Positions 34,254 to 44,847 of a stretch of 64,000 bases of DNA are shown here, in pieces. The position numbers and the translations under genes were made by a program. Under the pieces are notes generated by a model. That model saw only the letters and a program-made list of their open reading frames with translations, had not been told where the DNA came from and ran no database searches. The first letter of the stretch is position 1. Each line of letters opens with the position of its first letter. Source of the DNA: Isoperla grammatica (taxonomy: Eukaryota > Arthropoda > Insecta > Plecoptera > Perlodidae); NCBI GenBank assembly GCA_945910005.1, contig OX246746.1, positions 33,459,609 to 33,523,608 on the forward strand, read 5' to 3'.

Positions 34254-34828
34254 CTAGACTTCCTGTAGTATCCCCAATACATAAGAGCATGTGTTACAAT
34301 GACTAGGCAACGAAGACTGTCTACTATCTGCTCCGGGCTCAACAGGGTAGCGGGACAGAGCATCTGCGGCTAAGTTGGAACTTCCCTTTACATGTTGAAT
34401 AGAAAAGTCAAACTCTTGAAGGGCGATAGAACAACGCAGTAACTTTTTGTTTTTTGATTTCATACTGTCTAACCACAATAAGGCATTATACAATCAGTCC
34501 TCAACTCAAAATGTCTTCCTTCTAGGTAGATTCGGAATTTGTCAGTGGCCCAAACGATAGCAAGACATTCCCGTTCACAGGTGGAATAGGCCTGTTGACA
34601 TTTAGTTAACTTACAACTAGCATATTTTATTACTAAACGCTGATCTGGCTTTCCTGGTACAATTTTGTACAAAATAGCACCCAATCCTACCAGACTAGCG
34701 TCAGTTTGAAGTATTATCGGAATATCGGCCGATTGGAATTGGGACGATTTAACTTCGGAGCCGTAGCTATCAACATTTTCAATTTCTGGAATGCATTTTC
34801 TTGTTCTTCTCGCCAGGAAAACTTGCAC
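34254..34828 (-). pseudogene. Gypsy RNase H domain, frameshifted
   Basis: The first frame (34828 to ~34485) contains PIILQTDASLVGLGAILY, the DAS..G.G catalytic start, and YSTCERECLAIVWATDKFR. The second frame (34493-34254) contains FDFSIQHVKGSSNLAADALS, the HxKGxxNxxADALSR ending. The shift lies near 34485-34500, so the domain is broken. Downstream DNA to 34055 has residues like NGELVHRLYIPRDKVEDV, the N-terminal integrase region. Confidence 0.85.
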
Positions 34829-34836
34829 CTTATCAC

Positions 34837-35912
34837 TAGGGGTGAGCGAATACCAATTTTCAAAGTCGAATACGAATATCGAATAATGAGACCAAAATAT
34901 TTCGAATATCGAATTCGAATATTTCGCACCTTATCGGCATTTTAATAGGCTAAGGAATCAAGTTGTGTAAATGACATGAACGTAAATGTATGATGCATAA
35001 AGAAATAATACCATGTCAGTTATATAGATGGTTGAGGCCCTAACCTAATTAATTTGCCTACAGAAATAAGCATGGTTGTTTATTGAATTTCAAAAACAAT
35101 GTAGTTGTAGTCCCTACTAGGCCTAGGCCCAAGCCCATACAGTATACACGTCTACTGTTTTTTTTTTTTTACTTGGATAGAGGAGTTAGGACATAATGTC
35201 TAGGCCTAGGGGCTAGTCTATCCCATCACAGTTTATTGGATACAAAAAAATATACACCCCAATTTAGATCCAGTTTCCCTTTCCTAGGCATAGGCCTAGC
35301 CTAGCCTATCCCATCACAGTTTATTGGATACAAAAAAATATACACCCCAATTTAGATCCCATTTACCTTTCCTAGGCCTAAGCCTAGCCTAGGCCTAGCC
35401 TATCCCATCACAGTTTATTGGATACAAAAAATATACACCCCAATTTAGATCCAGTTTACTTTTCTTAGGCCTAGCCTAATACACCCCAATCCAGTTTACC
35501 TTTCTTAGGCCTAGGCCCTAGCCTAGGCCTAGTCCTAAACCAGCAAGGAAGAACTCCCATACCACGCTTTTCTTTCTTGTATTACTCTGAGGCTCACTTG
35601 GGCCTAGGCCTAGGCCTATGTCATCCACAGCTTCACTCATGGTGCACAATAAATGAAATTAAAATAACCCTGGAACCGGAAATGCTTCTGCAAATGTATT
35701 TCTACAGAAATACAGGCGGCCATATTGAAAAATGCAAGTCAGTAGTCGGCGGAATGGTGGGAGGTCGCATTTCCGGTTTATCGAAAAGGCGGGATATTCG
35801 AATGTTCGAATACTTCGAATTTTCGAATAGTTAGTATTCGAGTTTCGAATCGAATTATTTCCTGAACTATTCGTCGAACTATTCGAAAAATTCGAATATT
35901 CGACCATCCCTA
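34837..35912. mobile_element. hAT-type element, 1,076 bp, TSD CTTATCAC, nested in Gypsy
   Basis: Ends are TAGGGGTGAGCGAATA and its imperfect inverse TATTCGACCATCCCTA; CTTATCAC flanks both sides (34829-34836 and 35913-35920). TTCGAATATTCG-type motifs fill both subterminal regions. It splits the Gypsy polyprotein between RT and RNase H. Inside are three ~90-bp tandem units. Confidence 0.95.
35210..35560. repeat. Tandem ~90-bp units with TAGGCCTA clusters
   Basis: Three units share CCTATCCCATCACAGTTTAT and ATATACACCCCAATTTAGAT, separated by CCTAGGCCTAAGCCTAG-type strings; a fourth is partial. TAGGCCTA strings are also common elsewhere in this window. Confidence 0.85.
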
Positions 35913-36119
35913 CTTATCACCAATAAATCTTGCAACGGTGTTGAAACTTCCGTTCGATCTGGAATAAAGTTGCCATACCATTGAACCAGGCCCAGGAAAG
36001 ACGGTATGTCACGTACGGACAGACCTAGGTCTGGGAAAGTCACTAACTGACGCTAACTTTTCAGGTTGCATGTCCAAGTTTGCATAATCGAGAACGTGTC
36101 CTAGAAAATCTATTTTTGT

Positions 36120-36428
36120 TTATGCAAATTTGCATTTTTTTAATTGGCAAGTAAGCCCTGTTTGAGCCAATCGTGTCAACACCTTTTGAATATGAATCAT
36201 ATGCTCTTCGAATGTCGAGGAAACTATAATAATATCGTCAATATAAACCCTACAAAATGTTTCGAGGTAGCCTCGCAAGGTTTCGTCCATTAAACGTTGG
36301 AACTCGGCTGGTGCATTCTTCAGGCCAAAGGGCATTACAGTCCACTGGTATGTTCCGCGAGGACACGTGAAGGCTGTCTTGTGCTTGTCCCGAGGGTCAA
36401 GTTTTACTTGCCAAAACCCAGATGTCAT
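36120..36428 (-). pseudogene. Gypsy reverse transcriptase, second part
   Basis: Encodes SGFWQVKLDPRDKHKTAF, MPFGLKNAPAEFQRLMD and VYIDDIIIVS, the YxDD catalytic motif. It follows the protease/RT frame after a frameshift in their overlap (36397-36428). Past a stop near 36120, the plus-one continuation reads FLGHVLDYANLDM before the hAT-type insertion. Confidence 0.9.
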
Positions 36429-37257
36429 ATCGAGCTGTAAAAAATCGTCCCTCTGAAAGTTCTTCTAGGGTCCAGTGAATGTTCTGCATAAGGTAGGGGT
36501 CACTAATTGTCTTTGCGTTTAATTTACGGTAGTCGACACAAAGCCTCCAACCCTTACCTCCCTGTTTAGCTGCCAGAATTGCCGGTGACATCCATGGCGA
36601 CCTACATTTCTCGATCAACCCCTGTGCTTCAAGTTCATCAGTGAGTCTGTTTAATGCTTCACGCTTTTCTGGACTGTAATGATACTTAGGTGCAACAACG
36701 GGCACTTCATGGGTAGTCATAATTCTGTGTTGAAGAGTACGAGCACAACCTAGCCCCTCTCTCAACACATTCAAGTTTCTTTCAGATTTATTTACCTCCG
36801 TAAGTAATATTTTCCTCTCAGTATTACTCAACTCAGCGTTGATAGCTAGTTCTACTTCTGTAAGTTCAGTCTTAATAGGTAAACCGCACGTGCTACTTCC
36901 AAGCCAGGGAACAGTTACGCGAGTGAGTGTCTCGGCCCAAAATGATAAACTCCCCCTCAAAGTCCAGAACAGCAAATTGGTTTGGCGAAAAAAATCTATT
37001 CCCAAGATTAGTTCATGGACTAAGTCTCGAATAATCACTCCGCGTATTGGCACAACCGTTTTGCCTATGACAGATGTAGTTGCAAAATGCCTTACTGGTT
37101 GGATGTTTAAGTCAGCCCGAGCCAATTGGAGAGTGGGTACGGTTTTGTCCTGAGTTATATCTAAGCCTAGAGTGGTAGCCAGGTGATAATCAAGACAAGT
37201 CACATCTGCTCCGGGGTCGAGGATACCCGTCAACTTACGGTGATTAATTTCGACCAT
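36397..37257 (-). pseudogene. Gypsy protease and N-terminal reverse transcriptase
   Basis: Residues 12-18 read LDPGADV where retropepsins normally have D-S/T-G-A-D, so the catalytic motif is altered by a Pro. The flap and the second ILGIDFF motif follow. From ~residue 190 comes KYHYSPEKREALNRLTDEL, LIEKCRSPWMSPAILAAKQG and WRLCVDYRKLNAKT, the RT fingers. The C-terminus runs out of frame after ARYDI. Confidence 0.9.
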
Positions 37258-37304
37258 AATGGCAGTAGTTTTTACCGAGTTCTGATGAATTGAGTGCAGA
37301 TATT

Positions 37305-38099
37305 TTAATGGCGGAATGGTGGCACTCGGTCTTGACCATCCCGCTTCTCGTTTCCCATGATCACGCCTGCCTGGCAGTCACGAATCAAATGACCCGGCTT
37401 ACCACAGCGATAACACACAACAACTCCATGATTTGTTGTTCCTGAGGACACCCCGTTGTCTTGCTGTAGGCCTATCTGATTATCTAACAAACTATCATAA
37501 GCCAGATCTCTCTCTATCTGATTACCTTTACTTATCAACTCCTCGACGGCATTGGGTTGCTGAACGCGGAAGAATGGCCTCAGTTTCCGGTCCAGCAACT
37601 CCAAAATAAGTGCAACAGCAGCCTCAGATGACTTTTCTGTTTCCAGTCCATCAAACAGTCTCGCCTTCCTACGTACAAATTGTTCGAAAGGCTGTCCCTT
37701 CTTTTGTGTATCGCCGTAAAGTTTTGCTCTCAGTGTAGCCAAAAGGGAAAAGTTGTTATATTTACTGCGAAAACGCGAAGAAAAATCGACCCAAGAGACA
37801 TTTTCCTCATTTATAGTCCTAAACCAAGATTTTGCATCATTGGTTAGCTTGCCTCCAGCTATGGCTGTCCAACACTCAGGTGGAACATGGAAACAATGAA
37901 GGACATTTTCCTCATTTATAGTCCTAAACCAAGATTTTGCATCATTGTTTAGCTTGCCTCCAGCTATGGCTGTCCAACACTCAGGTGGAACATGGAAACA
38001 ATGAAGACGAAGGACATTTTCGATTAGCCTTAAAAATTTTACAGGGTCCTCATAGTCAACCCCATAAACTCGGGCAACATTAATTCCCAGGTATGCCAT
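37305..38099 (-). pseudogene. Gypsy gag with CCHC zinc knuckle and in-frame duplication
   Basis: A 264-codon minus-strand frame. The capsid-like part begins AYLGINVARVYGVDYEDP; residues ~32-101 contain a 35-residue segment twice (CFHVPPECWTAIAGGKL). FVRRKARLFDGL and CYRCGKPGHLIRDC follow, a canonical CCHC nucleic-acid-binding knuckle. It overlaps the upstream gag frame (38039-38464) in another frame, so the original gag is frameshifted. Confidence 0.88.
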
Positions 38100-38464
38100 T
38101 CTAATGAAGTATAACGTTGTGCGAGTTTTTCGTCATACCGGGCTTGGTCCCATGGTGTAGATGCCGCTTGTGGTGTGAAAGCTGATTGCCATTCTGCATA
38201 TATTGGTGTGGGAAAGTTTTTAGTAAATAAATCCCTAGCCATTAAACTAGGATCCATATCTTCTCGTCGCATGGATTCAGGGTGTTTAGTCTCTGCTGCC
38301 AGATCTAGATCCTTGTCCAAGGGAAGACTCAACTCTTCTAGCTTCACTATCCTAGCATTATTCTGGTTAAGAGTTAACCTAATCTTTTGTAGGGAATTTA
38401 TGATTTCTTTCAAATTATCTTGCTGGTCAGCCATAGCAAGAATAGGTTTGAAATTTGCTGTCAA
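38039..38464 (-). pseudogene. Gypsy gag N-terminal part
   Basis: Starts MTANFKPILAMADQQDNLKE, with a helical LKEIINSLQKIRLTLNQNN segment that may oligomerise. It lies just after the primer-binding site on the minus strand, where gag should begin. A shift near 38095 separates it from the rest of gag. Confidence 0.75.
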
Positions 38465-38512
38465 ATTTCACTTACTATAAAATATAATTAAACAATTTTC
38501 TGTACTTACTCT

Positions 38513-38530
38513 GTCCTGTCACCGTCGCCA
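38513..38530 (-). promoter_or_regulatory. Gypsy primer-binding site
   Basis: On the minus strand it reads TGGCGACGGTGACAGGAC, two bases after the LTR end. One difference from TGGCGACCGTGACAGG, the tRNA-Arg-type site reported for many insect Gypsy elements. The match to tRNA-Arg is from memory and needs a search. Confidence 0.65.
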
Positions 38531-38532
38531 GT

Positions 38533-38771
38533 TGTCAAGGTGGTCTTATTTAATTACACTCCATTAGTTAAATGCACAACTCGCTTTGTTTTAAATAGTA
38601 TTTAATTACTTTCATTCAAAAATACGCTGTTACATTTCAGACATCACACCTACCAATCATAATCATATCTCTTAGCAACCATACACTGCCCTCCAATTCC
38701 TTACTGCTTGCATGATACTCTTTTCCCCTCATTCACTGCCACCTGTAAACATGTATGTTTGGCTAGGCCAC
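38533..38771 (-). mobile_element. Gypsy LTR (approximate)
   Basis: The inner edge is set by the primer-binding site: TGTCAAGG on + at 38533. The outer edge is taken at ACAACA near 38771, where TG...CA ends are satisfied and CR1-like sequence begins soon after. With no second LTR, the length is a guess. Confidence 0.5.
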
Positions 38772-38779
38772 AACATGTT

Positions 38780-40190
38780 CCTCCTGCGTTACTCTGTCTG
38801 TACACCTATAAAATCTACTAGTTGCCATCAAACTTTCGTAACTTTGCACAGACAAATTATTTTCCTGTAACAAATCTAAGTTGACGTCACCAATAACCAG
38901 TACATTTCTCTCTGAGATCCCATCTAACACTAACTCTAATTCACTTACAAATTCTGATTTATTTATGTTTCGGAGGTCTGTAAATACCTAATAAAGTCAC
39001 ATCCTTAGAATTCCCAAATGATAAAGATCCGTAAATACTAAATACATTCAAAATTAATTGAATCTAATGTTAATTCGGTAAAGACAATACAAGGTTTTAC
39101 AAACAATAACAGACCACCTCCTTCTTTATCACGCCTTGTCTTAAAAAACGAATCATATCCTTCAAAACGAAATACCTTATTCACTTCAAGTACCGCAATT
39201 TCACTTAGTAATAGCACGTCAAAAATGCCAATTTGATTCTGCAGCACTACATTTAACTCATCCCAGTTTTTACGCAGTGAGCGCACATTTAAGTGAATCA
39301 CAGACACACCCTGCACATGACTAAACCACTTGTCCAGGGCATTGATAACAGAGCAAGTATTTGTACTAGTATTTACATAATCAACTACATTATTAACCCA
39401 TACCATTCTCAGATCAAAACCAGTTACATATTTACCAATTTTATCTAGGTCACTGAAGGAACTTATTATCAATACCTTACGAGCAGCTTAGTCTTTTTTG
39501 ACGAATATTTTCCCCTGCTTTATCCAAACAAACTTGAAGTTAACTTGATTAGCAAGTGTCTTGGCCCTCCAAAATAACTTGTGGTTTAGTGGAGTTGTTT
39601 TCATTAATAAAAACTCTCTGAACCCGCTCACCTCGCACCTGAACAATTTCATCAGTGTTGACCTGTAGTTTCCTCTTAGCAATAAACTGGTCCCGCTTAC
39701 GTCTTGTCGTCAGCTGCAGGGGCGATTAGCGTTGCGCGAGGGAAGCCGATGGGCCGCATCTATCTCCTCAGCCACCAATCCAATCCCCAGCCTCTCAGCA
39801 ACTTTCAACACAATGTCCTCGACGTTTTCGCCCTCTGACACAAGTCTAGTTCAAAGTTCTTGTTACGTCCGTACTGATCTAATGTATTTAGTTTGACTTG
39901 CAGTTCTTCAATTACCTTGTCTTTTTCCTCACACTGGCCCTCCAAATCTGAAACCGCCTTTTTCAGTGCCTTGAACTTTGAAGAAAACTCTTCTTTAAAA
40001 GATTTAAACTCCTCACATAAAGAATTAATATTGTCACAGATTTCACGCTTTAACTCCAACATCATACCCAATAAACCATTATCATCCTGGTTTTTGATTT
40101 GCCTACTTTCAACACAACACCAATTAGCCTTAACTTCCTGGGATTTTGCTAGATGCGTAGACTTTAATCCTTCGTTTCGTCGTCCTTTAA
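38780..40190 (-). mobile_element. CR1-like LINE copy A (ORF1 and start of endonuclease)
   Basis: Minus-strand frames give ORF1 pieces: a PHD-like tail EVKANWCC, a coiled coil FKALKKAVSDLEGQCEEKDK and LFWRAKTLANQVNFKFVWIK (39488-40190). The beginning of an APE-type endonuclease follows (39038-39472: VIHLNVRSLRKNWDEL, LLLSEIAVLE, DKEGGGLLLFV). Stops and shifts separate them. It resembles copy B at 40912-43420 but is a diverged subfamily. Confidence 0.8.
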
Positions 40191-40194
40191 TCCA

Positions 40195-40911
40195 TACTTC
40201 GATGCGGAGGTTGCAGCTATCGCCAGAGCGGCTCAAAAAATTGCTGAGGGGCCAGCCTTCCCACTTAACAAGTCAAAATTTTTTATCCTTAGCGACAGCG
40301 TTTCAGCAATCCAATTCGTCTCTCAAGCAGTGAACCTCCACCCCCAATCGCTGCTCTTCAAAAACTCCCTTGCCGGTCTCCGTCAGCAGAATAAAGAACT
40401 AACTAGAAACTCAATGGATCCCTAGCCACTGCCAGATCCTGGGCAACGAAAAAGCTGATTTCTTGGCCAAGAAAGCCACGAAAGCTGCTCCTCCACAAGC
40501 TGCTTCAGAGGTGCTAAAATCAAGATCAAGACAGCCACCAAAAAGGTGTACAAAAGCACATATGAAGAGGCCTTACGAGCCAAAAGCTGGTGGGCAGAGC
40601 ACAACAGAGGACCTGATAAGAATTGGTCCAAAAAGACGGCCACCGCCCAGTTCCGGCTGGCAACAGGCCATGACGTCTTACAGCATCACCTGAACCGCTT
40701 TAACATCAGCAAAGAACCGGCAACGTGCAAATTGTGTGGCTCTGATGTACAAGGCAGGGCACATCTTTTTAGATTTGCTGCCCTCAAGGTTTTTATCGAC
40801 TCCCTGCCCAATGATATGAGCAGGCCAGAAAAGGAAGCTGTTTTATATTGGATAGTATGACAAAAGAATGGCTGAAAAAGCCATCTTGGCACAAGAAAAA
40901 AAAAAAAAAAA
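40195..40911 (+). mobile_element. LINE 3' fragment (RNase H family of 8831-9720)
   Basis: Frames with shifts encode DAEVAAIARAAQKIAEG, FFILSDSVSAIQFVSQAVN, GNEKADFLAKKATKAA and TAQFRLATGHDVLQHHLNRF, with the C-x2-C tail CKLCG, ending in an A-run (~40894-40911). It is a 5'-truncated copy inserted between two CR1-like copies. At least two frameshifts and a stop make it a pseudogene. A possible imperfect TSD (GACTTTAATCC / GACTTAAATCC) is uncertain. Confidence 0.85.
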
Positions 40912-41535
40912 AGACTTAAATCCTGCATACTTATAATGCAAACTAGAGTCACAGCCAAAGCACGCACAATAATAATAATAATAATTATTGACATGTAGTA
41001 GTTACAATTAAAATAGCACCCTGTAATCGACTGCCAAGTTTCTGTAATGTTATGCTTATTTCTTTCAATTACGGCTTTGAAATATTGATTTTTAGCGGCA
41101 TGTATTTTTTTATTTACTTTCTTCTGGAAATAGTTATACTCTTGTCTATACATATTTTTGAAAATATTTAATTCCTTGCAATTTTTCCATTTACGAAACA
41201 ATTGGTCTCTTTGCTTTGTTTACTCTAATAACTCATTAGTCATCCACTTTTTATTAATTCTGCACTCAGATTTCCTGTTTTTATAATAAGTTGCCTTATC
41301 ATATGCTTTTTTAAAATTATGATACACTGCATCGTACAACTGACAACAGCTTGTAATTGACAACAAGCTTTGCCATTGAATACTTTGTAAGTGGACAAGT
41401 AACTTATTTTCATTGATACATTTATTGATCGCTAGTGCATCTATGGGACCGTGAGTCAATTCACCTAAACCATCTATTGCGATAATCATATAATGGTCAC
41501 TGACCTTTGAAGTATGAACAACTGTACGTACGTTT

Positions 41536-41899
41536 ACATCAATGCCTCGTATATAAACATGGTCAAGACACGTACTGCTTAGCCTGTCATTGCATATTTC
41601 CTCCCGCGTAGCCTCCGTAATATAAGGAATAAATCCATTTACAGAAAGCTCTGCCTCATATAATTGAACGGTATTATCATGTTGATTGAGAGTATCAATA
41701 TTTACATCTCCAATAATACATCAATGCCTCGTATATAAACATGGTCAAGACACGTACTGCTTAGCCTGTCATTGCATATTTCCTCCCGCGTAGCCTCCGT
41801 AATATAAGGAATAAATCCATTTACAGAAAGCTCTGCCTCATATAATTGAACGGTATTATCATGTTGATTGAGAGTATCAATATTTACATCTCCAATAAA
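41536..41899. repeat. 182-bp perfect tandem duplication
   Basis: ACATCAATGCCTCGTATATA starts at 41536 and again at 41718, and the ~180 bases after each are the same by eye. Since 182 is not a multiple of three, it breaks the LINE endonuclease frame, which is why that ORF ends at LDHVYIRGIDVLLE. Confidence 0.93.
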
Positions 41900-42241
41900 C
41901 ACGGCGTATTTGTTGTCTACACGCTCCCAATATTTCTCAACTTCTGCAATAAAATCATATTTTGTAGCATTGTTAGGGGGCCTATAAACACATAATAATG
42001 CAATCACAACTTTGTTTTCTAAAACAAGTTTGCCAGATATGCCTTCAAAATTATTAAATGACACATTGTCACACTCGAACGTAAGAATGCTTGAAACAAA
42101 AACCATCAACCCACCACCTCTTCTTCCATCTCTTAATTTATAAAACCGAGTAAACCCGTCAAGTTCATAACCATTACACTCATCTCTTAGATCTATTTCA
42201 CTTAAAATTAAGACATGAATATTATTTAACTGGTTTTGCAA
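41702..42241 (-). pseudogene. CR1-like APE endonuclease domain
   Basis: Encodes HVLILSEIDLRDECNGYELD, the catalytic SE..D region; GGLMVFVSS; LLCVYRPPN; FIGDVNIDTLN, the GD.N motif; and STCLDHVYI, near the last S-DH motif. The domain nicks target DNA in target-primed reverse transcription. The N-terminal few residues and the link to RT are lost at the 182-bp duplication. Confidence 0.88.
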
Positions 42242-42501
42242 AACTAGAAGTACTTGATCCTAATTTTTTCTGACAGATCTTATATTTAAATGAACAATTG
42301 TAAGACCACAACATTGCTCCTGACACCACACGTCAAGATCGGGTACAATGTCCGTTTTTACATTTTCTTTATCTTGTTGTCTCCAAAAGTCCATTTAATT
42401 CCATACCGAAGATGGAAAACAACACAACAAAAGTACTGTAATACAAAAACAAATACGACCTTTAACAACACTCACATAGTGGCTATAGCCAATGCACTGC
42501 A

Positions 42502-43413
42502 CTACGAGATCGTGATTTTATCAAGATCAGTAAACGTGGCAATTTGAATTGGTCGCCTTGAGGTCTCGTCTCGCCTTACGAAAATCTTCCCTCGATTAAA
42601 CCACACAAATTTGAAGCCCACCTCTCTTGCCCACGTTTTGGCTCTCCAGAGAAGTTCCTTGTAGAACGGAGCTAAGTTTTCGTTTATAAAAACTCGTTGT
42701 TGGCCTACCTGTCCACTTCCACCGGTCAATGAATTGCTTGTAAATACGGTACGGCGTTTTTTAATAAATTGATCTCTCTTCTTGCGACTCGCGAGTTGGA
42801 CAATAATAGTGCGTGAACGTTGATCTGCGTTCCTAGATGGCAGCCAATGAACTGTCACCATGTCGTCAGCCTCCAACTCAATGTCTAGTTTCTTAGCAAG
42901 GGTGAGAACAATTTCTTCCACCACTTCCTCGTCGCTTTCTTCGACATTAACCAATTCTAAATTTCTATTCCTGCTGTACTGGTCTAACGAATTGACCTGC
43001 GCAGTCAGAGCCTCAATCGTGCGATCTTTTTCTTCGTTCTGCTTCTTTAACGTGACAACAGCCGAATTAAGCTCTCTTAATTCATACGACCACTCGTCTC
43101 TAATTGCTTGTATTTCTTCTCGTAATGAATTAAAGCTCTCACGAAACTCAGCACGGAACTCGGAAAGAAGCTTAGCAAACTCACCTTCGTCGCGCCCAAT
43201 GTCCTTCAATGATGCGTCCTCTGATTTTGATGAACGGCAATCACGACACCGCCAATCTTGCTTACTCTTTCTCCTTTTAGCTTTTTGCGTTGCTCGACTT
43301 ACGCTCGCACACTCGTAATGGTAATTATTATTGCAGTTAAAGCACTCCACAAAATCACTATCGCACACGTTAACGACATGACTAACCAAGCGCTCAGAGC
43401 AGCTCGTAAACAC
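42502..43413 (-). CDS. CR1-like LINE ORF1 with PHD finger and coiled coil
   Basis: An intact 303-codon frame. Residues ~17-60 form a PHD-type zinc finger (CFNCNNNYHYECASV... RCRDC). Residues ~75-150 are a coiled coil (EFAKLLSEFRAEFRESFNSL, ELNSAVVTLKKQNEEKDRTI). Residues ~155-270 look like the L1-ORF1-type RNA-binding region (VTVHWLPSRN, RTIIVQLASRKKRDQFIKK), ending RAKTWAREVGFKFVWFNRGK. It would act as the nucleic-acid chaperone of the LINE RNP. It is open, but its partner ORF2 is broken. Confidence 0.85.
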   Translation of the reverse strand: MFTSCSERLVSHVVNVCDSDFVECFNCNNNYHYECASVSRATQKAKRRKSKQDWRCRDCRSSKSEDASLKDIGRDEGEFAKLLSEFRAEFRESFNSLREEIQAIRDEWSYELRELNSAVVTLKKQNEEKDRTIEALTAQVNSLDQYSRNRNLELVNVEESDEEVVEEIVLTLAKKLDIELEADDMVTVHWLPSRNADQRSRTIIVQLASRKKRDQFIKKRRTVFTSNSLTGGSGQVGQQRVFINENLAPFYKELLWRAKTWAREVGFKFVWFNRGKIFVRRDETSRRPIQIATFTDLDKITIS

Positions 43414-43581
43414 GTCCGCTCTGTCTGGGGTCTAGCGATCGAATGATAATAATAATAATAACAATATTAATAATAATAATAATACGACGACGGTGGACAA
43501 AGCAGTATCTGTGCTTATCTTGTTCCAATTGTTGTTAGCAACTTAATACATACCCAGTTACTGCAATGCTCTTATTTCTAG

Positions 43582-43820
43582 GTATCTGTGTGTGCCACAA
43601 CCCCGGAGTCTAACCAACTGTGGCTCGGTTTGGTGTCGGGCCGAATCATCGTCTACCGATACCGGCTGGAGACAACCAAGCCATCGCTGGAGCTAGACAG
43701 CGATCCCGTTCACTTACTGGGACACGCCGGAAGCGTGTCTAGTATCCGCTTGTGTCTCGGCTTTAGTGTGGCCGTCTCCGGTAGCCTTGACAAAACTGCC
43801 ATCGTTTGGGATATGAACAA
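43582..43820 (+). CDS. LYST: LYST exon (WD40 repeats)
   Basis: Acceptor TTTCTAG; leaves in phase 2 at AA|GTAAGT. It encodes SNQLWLGLVSGRIIVYRYRL, then HLLGHAGSVSSIRLCLGFSV and SGSLDKTAIVWDMNK. GH...V.S...........SGS.D....VWD is a full WD40 repeat, as in vertebrate LYST (LYGHTEEITSL ... IIWDLN). Confidence 0.97.
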
Positions 43821-44063
43821 GTAAGTGTGTATGGTACCACTAATAACAATGTCCATGACAAGAATGTTAAATGGCTTAATTCCATCAACTAGAAACCTTG
43901 ATAAAATTAGTTGAATTTTTTGTAATGCCTAGGGTAGAATACCCTCATAACTGGCAAAGTCTGTCGACCGATCACTTACTTCTTGGCATTAATCTGATCA
44001 CTTGATTGAGTGCATAATGTGTTTTCAGGGCAAGTAAAGTAGTACATGTGGTTCCTCTTGTAG

Positions 44064-44300
44064 ATTGACTTACGTCCGTACAATTGCTGTCCCCAATGCC
44101 ATAACACTGGTGTGTATTAGTGAAACATTGGGAGATATGGCAACAGTGTGCACGACTACTCTTCACTATTACACGGTGAATGCAGTTCCGATTGGTTCCG
44201 TCACTGCTAAGGAGCCAATCACAGCAATCTGCTTCTCTAATGTACCCGAGGGAATATCTGTCAATGTCATTGCCTGTGGCTTGGCTAGTGGAAACATCAT
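44064..44300 (+). CDS. LYST: LYST exon (WD40 repeats)
   Basis: Enters with 1 nt completing Lys, then LTYVRTIAVPNAITLVCISE, LGDMATVC, LHYYTVNAVPIGSV and FSNVPEGISVNVIACGLASG. The last block matches FSNQPEGVSINVIAGGLENG in vertebrate LYST. Acceptor CTTGTAG; donor AT|GTATGT in phase 2. Confidence 0.97.
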
Positions 44301-44481
44301 GTATGTAATACATAATCATAAATATTACATCATAAATTCAATACCCTTAAGTCTTAATAGAATATATTTTAACTAATCTAGGCCTGCCCATTTTTTATTA
44401 AAAGAAGGGAGGTAAAAACAGTTCTTAAAAACAATTGGGGTTAACAACAAACATGTTTTTAATAGACAAGTCAAATTTGTT

Positions 44482-44689
44482 ATTAAGAGCGAAGGACCTC
44501 TACGTCAAAAATCGCAGAAAATGTTCATTTTTTAATTATATCTCAAGATTGAAACACAAAATCGAAAATCTTAGAAACCACAGTGATTCTCAGATTTCTC
44601 AGATTTTCGATTTTGTTTCAATCTTGAGATATAATTAAAAAATGAAAATGTTCTGCGGTTTTTGATGAAGAGGTATCCTTCGCTCTTAA
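44482..44689. repeat. 208-bp fold-back element in last LYST intron
   Basis: The left arm TTAAGAGCGAAGGA... is mirrored by ...TCCTTCGCTCTTAA on the right. Arms of ~90 bp pair with a few mismatches and one-base bulges, around a ~25-bp loop. The centre of each arm (TTTTTTAATTATATCTCAAG) is perfectly complementary. It is probably a palindromic MITE. Transcribed in the intron, it would form a long hairpin RNA. Confidence 0.9.
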
Positions 44690-44847
44690 AATGTATATTT
44701 TAATAATTTATAAATGGCAATTAATGCGTTTTTTTTTTTAAGTTAAATAATTCGAGTAGTTTTTAATGCTATAGAAGCACATCTATCCATAAACTAAAAG
44801 AACTTGTGAGAAACTCAAATTGATTAGCCCATAACACATGATTTTAG

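Larger units (their letters stand above)
34055..38775 (-). mobile_element. Gypsy-type LTR retrotransposon, incomplete and interrupted
   Basis: Minus-strand order is LTR (38533 to ~38771), primer-binding site, gag with CCHC knuckle, protease, reverse transcriptase, RNase H, start of integrase. This is the Ty3/Gypsy order. A 1,076-bp hAT-type element sits between the RT and RNase H parts, several frames are shifted, and the integrase and second LTR are missing. It cannot be active. It lies antisense in a LYST intron. Confidence 0.9.
40912..43450 (-). mobile_element. CR1-like LINE copy B (ORF1, endonuclease, linker)
   Basis: Minus-strand order is ORF1 with PHD finger (43413-42502), APE endonuclease (42241-41702), then linker frames (41489-41220 and 41201 to ~41040) with KKVNKKIHAAKNQYFKAVIE. 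The reverse transcriptase is absent. A 182-bp tandem duplication lies in the endonuclease. The right end lies ~130 bp before the acceptor of the next LYST exon. Confidence 0.85.
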
